This document shows positions 32,927 through 36,146 of a stretch of DNA of 36,146 bases, one piece after another. A model generated the notes under the pieces. That model worked only from the letters and a program-made list of their open reading frames with translations. It was not told where the DNA came from and ran no database searches. The position numbers and the translations under genes are program-made. Location: positions 1-36,146 of the forward strand of contig JSYX01000259.1 in assembly GCA_000787465.1 (NCBI GenBank). The letters run 5' to 3'. Numbering within the stretch: position 1 is the first letter of the stretch; each line of letters begins with the position of its first letter. The DNA is from Thermomucor indicae-seudaticae (Eukaryota > Mucoromycota > Mucoromycetes > Mucorales > Lichtheimiaceae).

Positions 32927-33345
32927 ATGAGGTAATATCACGCACCAGATCATCCTAATAATAATTTTTGATGCTTATGACTATTACAGCCAAGAATCCG
33001 CCGCTAACAACAACCAACAACAACCCACCATGGTTGCTCAGCAATCTTACCCTACCACTCAAACCATGGACCCAACCAAGGCTATGACTGTCGAAGACAA
33101 CAAGGGTAAGATCCTCCCTTTCTTTCTTTCTCTATGGAAAAAACAACTGACTCGATCTGTTGTCCTATCTGAATAGAAGAATCCTCCATGCTCAGGTAAA
33201 AAACAAGACAAGCTTGTTTACACTCAAATCAAGTCCCCAATGCTAAAACGTATAAACCCAAACTAGACTGCGGGGCGGTGGATGTGTCAAGGACTGCTTG
33301 GCCACGATCTGCTTCTGCTGTGCCATCGAAGCCATCTGCTGGTAA
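32927..33345 (+). CDS. Small cysteine-rich CYSTM-like protein
   Basis: Exons 32927-32931, 32990-33105, 33177-33195, 33267-33345 give 72 residues; the first exon is only five bases (ATG AG). The protein has a Gln/Asn/Pro/Thr-rich N-terminal half and a C-terminal cysteine cluster: RGGGCVKDCLATICFCC, then AIEAIC. This order is that of the CYSTM module (cysteine-rich tail membrane proteins), small tail-anchored stress-related proteins of fungi and plants; family knowledge, not a search. A TATA box lies close upstream. The stop TAA (33343-33345) overlaps a good donor, TG|GTAAGA at 33342, so an alternative transcript could splice here and change the last residues. Short exons like these are common for this family in fungi. 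Confidence 0.72.
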
Positions 33346-33694
33346 GAATATCCTGGAAAATTAAAGAAAGCGGGGGCTACTCACACAGTCTTTCTCTTTC
33401 TACACTTACTTACCATGTGCACTCTAGCTGTAAGTCGAGCCTTATTTTATGGTTCACGGTTCCATATGTTACTGATTTATCTTACGTTAGGCGAGATCGA
33501 CGAAATCTGCTGCTAGTTAGTTTATTATTACTGCTACTATGTATATCTATCATGCGAACCAAATGCGTGTTGTATCTCTGTGGATCAATCAGTAAGGAAT
33601 ACGATATTTTTAGTGTAACGGGAACAACATGTCGAAATCAGGGCGCATTAACTACCGGGTTTTTCCGAACAAACTGCGGCATCAGAAAATCCTT
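33346..33694. other. 3' flank of the CYSTM-like gene and left flank of the second transposon
   Basis: Mostly 3' untranslated or intergenic sequence. A Met at 33629 opens a basic frame (MSKSGRINYRVFPNKLRHQK) that runs into the transposon at 33695. It could be a first exon disrupted by the insertion, or chance. Confidence 0.3.
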
Positions 33695-33780
33695 CTGGTT
33701 TTTTCTTATGAATTGGCACAAGCTCAAAGTATATTGGAACTTCGGAAGAACATTGCGGCATCTTTTATGAGACGTTGCAG
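33695..33780 (+). repeat. Left terminal inverted repeat, second transposon
   Basis: 86 bases, about 30 shorter than the right repeat because of one internal gap after ACTTCGG. Confidence 0.82.
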
Positions 33781-34000
33781 AACAAGAAATGGGACGCCTA
33801 AAGATCGCTTTTATTTTAAAGCATACTCTTCTCTGCTACACGCCGGGAAGAACGACATGGAATGCCGTATCCATCCTTTGCAATCGTCGGATGTGATTGT
33901 GTGCACTGTTTGGATGATCCCCCTAAGCAGATCGTCATAGGAACGTAGTTTGTTTTTCTTTATAGCGTTTTTAAGTTTCGAGAAGTACTCCTCTATGGGG

Positions 34001-34008
34001 TTCAAGAA
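34001..34008 (+). repeat. Left copy of the 8-base target duplication
   Basis: TTCAAGAA, identical to 34641-34648. Confidence 0.8.
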
Positions 34009-34640
34009 ACGGTTTCGTCATTCATCCACAAAAATTACGTCAGCTCAGCACGACTTTTTAAGTCCCTCCACCATCATGACAGTTTCCTCACTTCCTTCAA
34101 GTTCCCTCCCATCCTGTGTCTGTTACCTCATTCAATAATGACATCTGAACTTGAGTACAACCATACGACGCCCCACCCTAAAGGGTAACATAAATGTAAC
34201 GACGCCAGCTTCTATTTCGATAAGTTCAACTGTTACTGTCAGCGAATCGGAAAAGAACTGCAGGAACTACACCACATATTTGATAGAGAGAACAGGCTTT
34301 GGCACTTTAATTCCGCTAAACATGGGGAAATTGAGCCAGGAACAAATTCGAAGCTTAACTAATTTCTACAGAAACGCGTATACACAGTTAGAAAATATCG
34401 ATGTCAACCAGCGTCCCTCTAGACGGTAACAGACACTTCGTTATAGCTTTTCTTTTTGGTCTGCTTTTTTTCATAGTTCTCATACGCCATTTTTATTCTG
34501 TGTCAATTCATTCTGTGCGTATTACATTGTGCATGTCCAACTTCTGGCCCTCCATGAGGACTTAGCTAATGTAGAAGATCTTTCCGGACAAACAATTTTG
34601 CCCGTTCTGACGTAATCTTTGTGGATGAATAGTGGCGTTC
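34009..34640 (+). mobile_element. Nested 632-base non-autonomous element
   Basis: Flanked by the direct repeat TTCAAGAA (34001-34008 and 34641-34648). Near each end is a 24-base inverted repeat with one mismatch (34020-34043 and 34607-34630, starting ATTCATCCACAAA). Removing the element and one repeat copy rejoins the transposase codons exactly in frame at SPFLNPIEE, which strongly supports an insertion with an 8-base target duplication. Eight bases fits hAT or P-like families; the outermost 10-11 bases of the ends are poorly matched, so the family is not settled. No transposase is encoded. Confidence 0.82.
34151..34429 (+). other. Open frame inside the nested element
   Basis: A 92-codon frame without an ATG of its own, ending at TAA 34427-34429. 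The last 60 residues look protein-like (CRNYTTYLIERTGFGTL, then GKLSQEQIRSLTNFY). An ATG at 34138 lies just upstream in another frame and a GTAAC donor follows at 34187. It could be a captured host exon or a chance frame; no family is recognised. Confidence 0.3.
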
Positions 34641-34648
34641 TTCAAGAA
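34641..34648 (+). repeat. Right copy of the 8-base target duplication
   Basis: TTCAAGAA, identical to 34001-34008. Confidence 0.8.
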
Positions 34649-35778
34649 GGGGGACCATGGTAGCAGTGGGCAGGGAATGAAACCAAACGAGCGGATCACA
34701 TCTTGCGTGTGGATTGGTGCATCGTCATACACGAAATACCAACCTGTGATCTCTCTTGCGTGGATATTTTGGGCGACCACGTTCACGAATTCTTGAAAGT
34801 GGATTATTCGGGTGCCCGCATTTTGGATATTGTTGCACTGACACCGTGCCGAAGTTGCACATGGCGACAAGGATCGTTATGTTGCGACTTTGATCCTCGC
34901 AGGTTGGTTACGGGGAGATTGTGCAAAGTTACGATGGATGTGCAAGTTGAACCCCGTTTCATCCAGGAAGACACAGTTGTGGAGGTACTGGACCCCCTGA
35001 TTCATCAACTTGTCCACGTACAATCGTCGCTGCAGACGCACCTCGGGAGAATCCTGTCGCTCGCGGTAAAGTTCGGCCTTCTTCAATGTGAAGGCGCATT
35101 CCTTCACTATGTGCTTCGACAAAGCAGATATCGAGATATCAGCTGCCTTCGGATATCTTTCACCTTGATTTCCTCCAATGTTGCCTCAGCCTTCTCTTCC
35201 AAAAATGCCGATATCACTTCGGAATGCACGCTGAGAAGCCTCAGAGGAGCTGTTCTTCCCCTGGGCTTCGCTGGTGGCAGCACTCCATAGTTCTCTGCAG
35301 CCTTCTTGAACATCCTATGGGCCGTGGACTTTGTTACACTGGCCCTTTTAGCTACTTGGTCGACTGGCAATCCTTCTTCAAGCAGGCTGTGAAGAAGATT
35401 CGCATCTGGGTCTCGTTAACCTTTTGATAACGCCTGGGTCTCCTGGTTAAAGTGGCATTGGTGACATTGGTGTTGTTAGTGTTGTCGGTGTTGTTCATGA
35501 TGTGGAAACGCTAAGCACTTGGCTTTAGGAATAGATGGTTATAAGTAAGGTATCGTTTATTTCATAGCTTTTGGCCCATATTTATATCTTTTTGCTACTA
35601 TGTGCCGAAACAATCGTACTAATACTACGAAAACACAGTTTACGGATGCGAGACACGAAAAGGGATATACTAATCAATGATGGGTTTTAATGCTTTCTAC
35701 TGCATCGATTGCCGAAACGCGCAGGGCCTAGATCTATGTTCCATTTTTCTTGTTTTGCAATGTCTCAATTCGAAAACC

Positions 35779-35895
35779 GCAATGTCTCATAAAAGATGCC
35801 GCGATGTTCCAAGATTGTTGCTGCAATGTTTAGAATATTTGACTCCGAAGTGCCAATATACTTTGAGCTTGTGCCAATTCATACGAAAAAACCTG
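35779..35895 (-). repeat. Right terminal inverted repeat, second transposon
   Basis: About 117 bases; read on the minus strand it begins CAGGTTTTTTCGTATG and contains an extra stretch absent from the left copy. Confidence 0.82.
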
Positions 35896-35941
35896 TATAT
35901 ACGCTGGCGCTGATGGTGAACTTAACTCCATTTCTCTGCAG

Positions 35942-36146
35942 GGCCAGGCATTGCGCTACAAGATGAACTTTTGCGCAAAATACTTTTGCGTTTGCATTCA
36001 ACTAATTTTTCAGCCTGGCGGCAACCAGGCGATCAATTTACGACCCAACTCGACTTTGATCGACATGTGGCCGTGAGGCTTTTCGCCCTCCAAGATCATG
36101 GAATTTCGGACGTTGCAGCCGGCGTGTGGTGTTGGTTGTGGTTGTT
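35942..36146 (+). CDS. Exon-like block of an unknown gene, cut by the window edge
   Basis: After a good acceptor (TTTCTCTGCAG at 35931-35941), one frame is open to the end of the window, about 67 codons: PGIALQDELLRKILLRLH, then FSAWRQPGDQFTTQLDFDRH and RLFALQDHGISDVAAG. The pattern is that of a soluble helical protein, and I do not recognise a family. The preceding exon would lie to the left, where the second transposon ends 46 bases earlier, so the gene may be disrupted or may start between 35896 and 35930. Partial; the 3' end is beyond the window. Confidence 0.4.

Larger units (their letters stand above)
33811..35498 (-). pseudogene. DDE transposase pseudogene, interrupted
   Basis: Tc1/IS630-type transposase remains reading right to left. 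ATG at 35498 starts an Asn/Thr-rich leader, then RRPRRYQKVNETQM. After a frame change near 35400 comes the helix-turn-helix region (LPVDQVAKRASVTKSTAHRM, then PPAKPRGRTAP). A second frame change lies near 35130, followed by KHIVKECAFTLKKAELYRER and CVFLDETGFNLH, the first catalytic Asp. A further break near 34875 precedes WYFVYDDAPIH (second Asp). LPWSPFL is then cut by the 632-base insertion at 34009-34640 and continues as NPIEEYFSKLKNAIKK with the catalytic Glu, ending at TAA 33811. The Asp-Glu spacing is about 30, shorter than the usual 34. It cannot make an active protein. Confidence 0.87.
33695..35895 (-). mobile_element. Second Tc1/IS630-superfamily transposon with long inverted repeats, decayed
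   Basis: The element spans 2201 bases, about 1.56 kb without its nested insertion. Its ends are long imperfect inverted repeats (33695-33780 and 35779-35895) that share GGTTTTTTC, TATGAATTGGCACAAGC, TCAAAGTATATTGG and GGCATCTTTTATGAGAC. The right flank is TA (35896-35897), the expected target; the left flank reads TT. The ends do not match those of the element at 893-2207, so this is a different family. The transposase inside is on the minus strand and broken. Confidence 0.85.

Noticed and set aside
1..36146. CRISPR arrays, bacterial defence genes, or a biosynthetic cluster
   Set aside because: No regularly spaced direct repeats, no such enzyme families, and the intron-rich eukaryotic gene set makes them unlikely.

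Overview
The window looks like a gene-dense stretch of an early-diverging filamentous fungus, most likely Mucoromycota. The evidence is that nearly every gene is cut by several 45-120 base spliceosomal introns, intergenic gaps are often under 100 bases, and the housekeeping set is clearly eukaryotic (cytosolic Phe-tRNA synthetase alpha, GPI1, OST48, EXO70, proline dehydrogenase). The CYSTM-type gene and the EPG5-like gene are compatible with that placement but do not prove it; the phylum is an inference. Exon coordinates were assembled by hand from GT-AG (twice GC-AG) borders, phase matching and resemblance to known families recalled from memory, not from a search.

Layout, left to right. 1-890: no gene I can support. 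893-2207: a decayed 1.3-kb Tc1/mariner element with terminal inverted repeats. 2317-8846 (+): a very large EPG5-like (ectopic P granules 5, autophagy tether) gene in two long open blocks. 8915-10784 (-): Phe-tRNA synthetase alpha subunit. 11272-12379 (+): kinesin-14-like tail and stalk without a motor domain. 13065-14842 (+): App1-type phosphatidate phosphatase. 15048-17848 (-): GPI1/PIG-Q. 17904-19845 (-): mitochondrial proline dehydrogenase. 20073-20534 (-): unknown protein. 20920-21096 (+): unassigned exon-like block. 21145-23060 (-): SLC49/FLVCR-like MFS transporter. 23549-24378 (-): tentative six-exon membrane protein. 24597-25871 (+): unknown protein with a mitochondrial presequence. 25909-27485 (-): OST48/WBP1. 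27699-29476 (-): FAD-dependent amine-oxidase-like protein. 29628-32047 (-): EXO70. 32927-33345 (+): small cysteine-rich CYSTM-like gene. 33695-35895: second decayed DDE transposon on the minus strand, with a 632-base element nested inside its transposase. 35942-36146 (+): exon-like block running off the window.

The genes do not form one pathway. They touch the endomembrane system repeatedly (GPI anchor synthesis, N-glycosylation, exocytosis, autophagosome-lysosome fusion, lipid phosphatase), but I see no evidence of co-regulation, and neighbouring genes lie on both strands. The best leads are a fungal EPG5 homologue, a motorless kinesin-14, the nested transposon with a clean 8-base target duplication that restores the host reading frame, two GC-AG introns, and several exon-like blocks with no recognised family. 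I see no defence island, CRISPR array or secondary-metabolite cluster.
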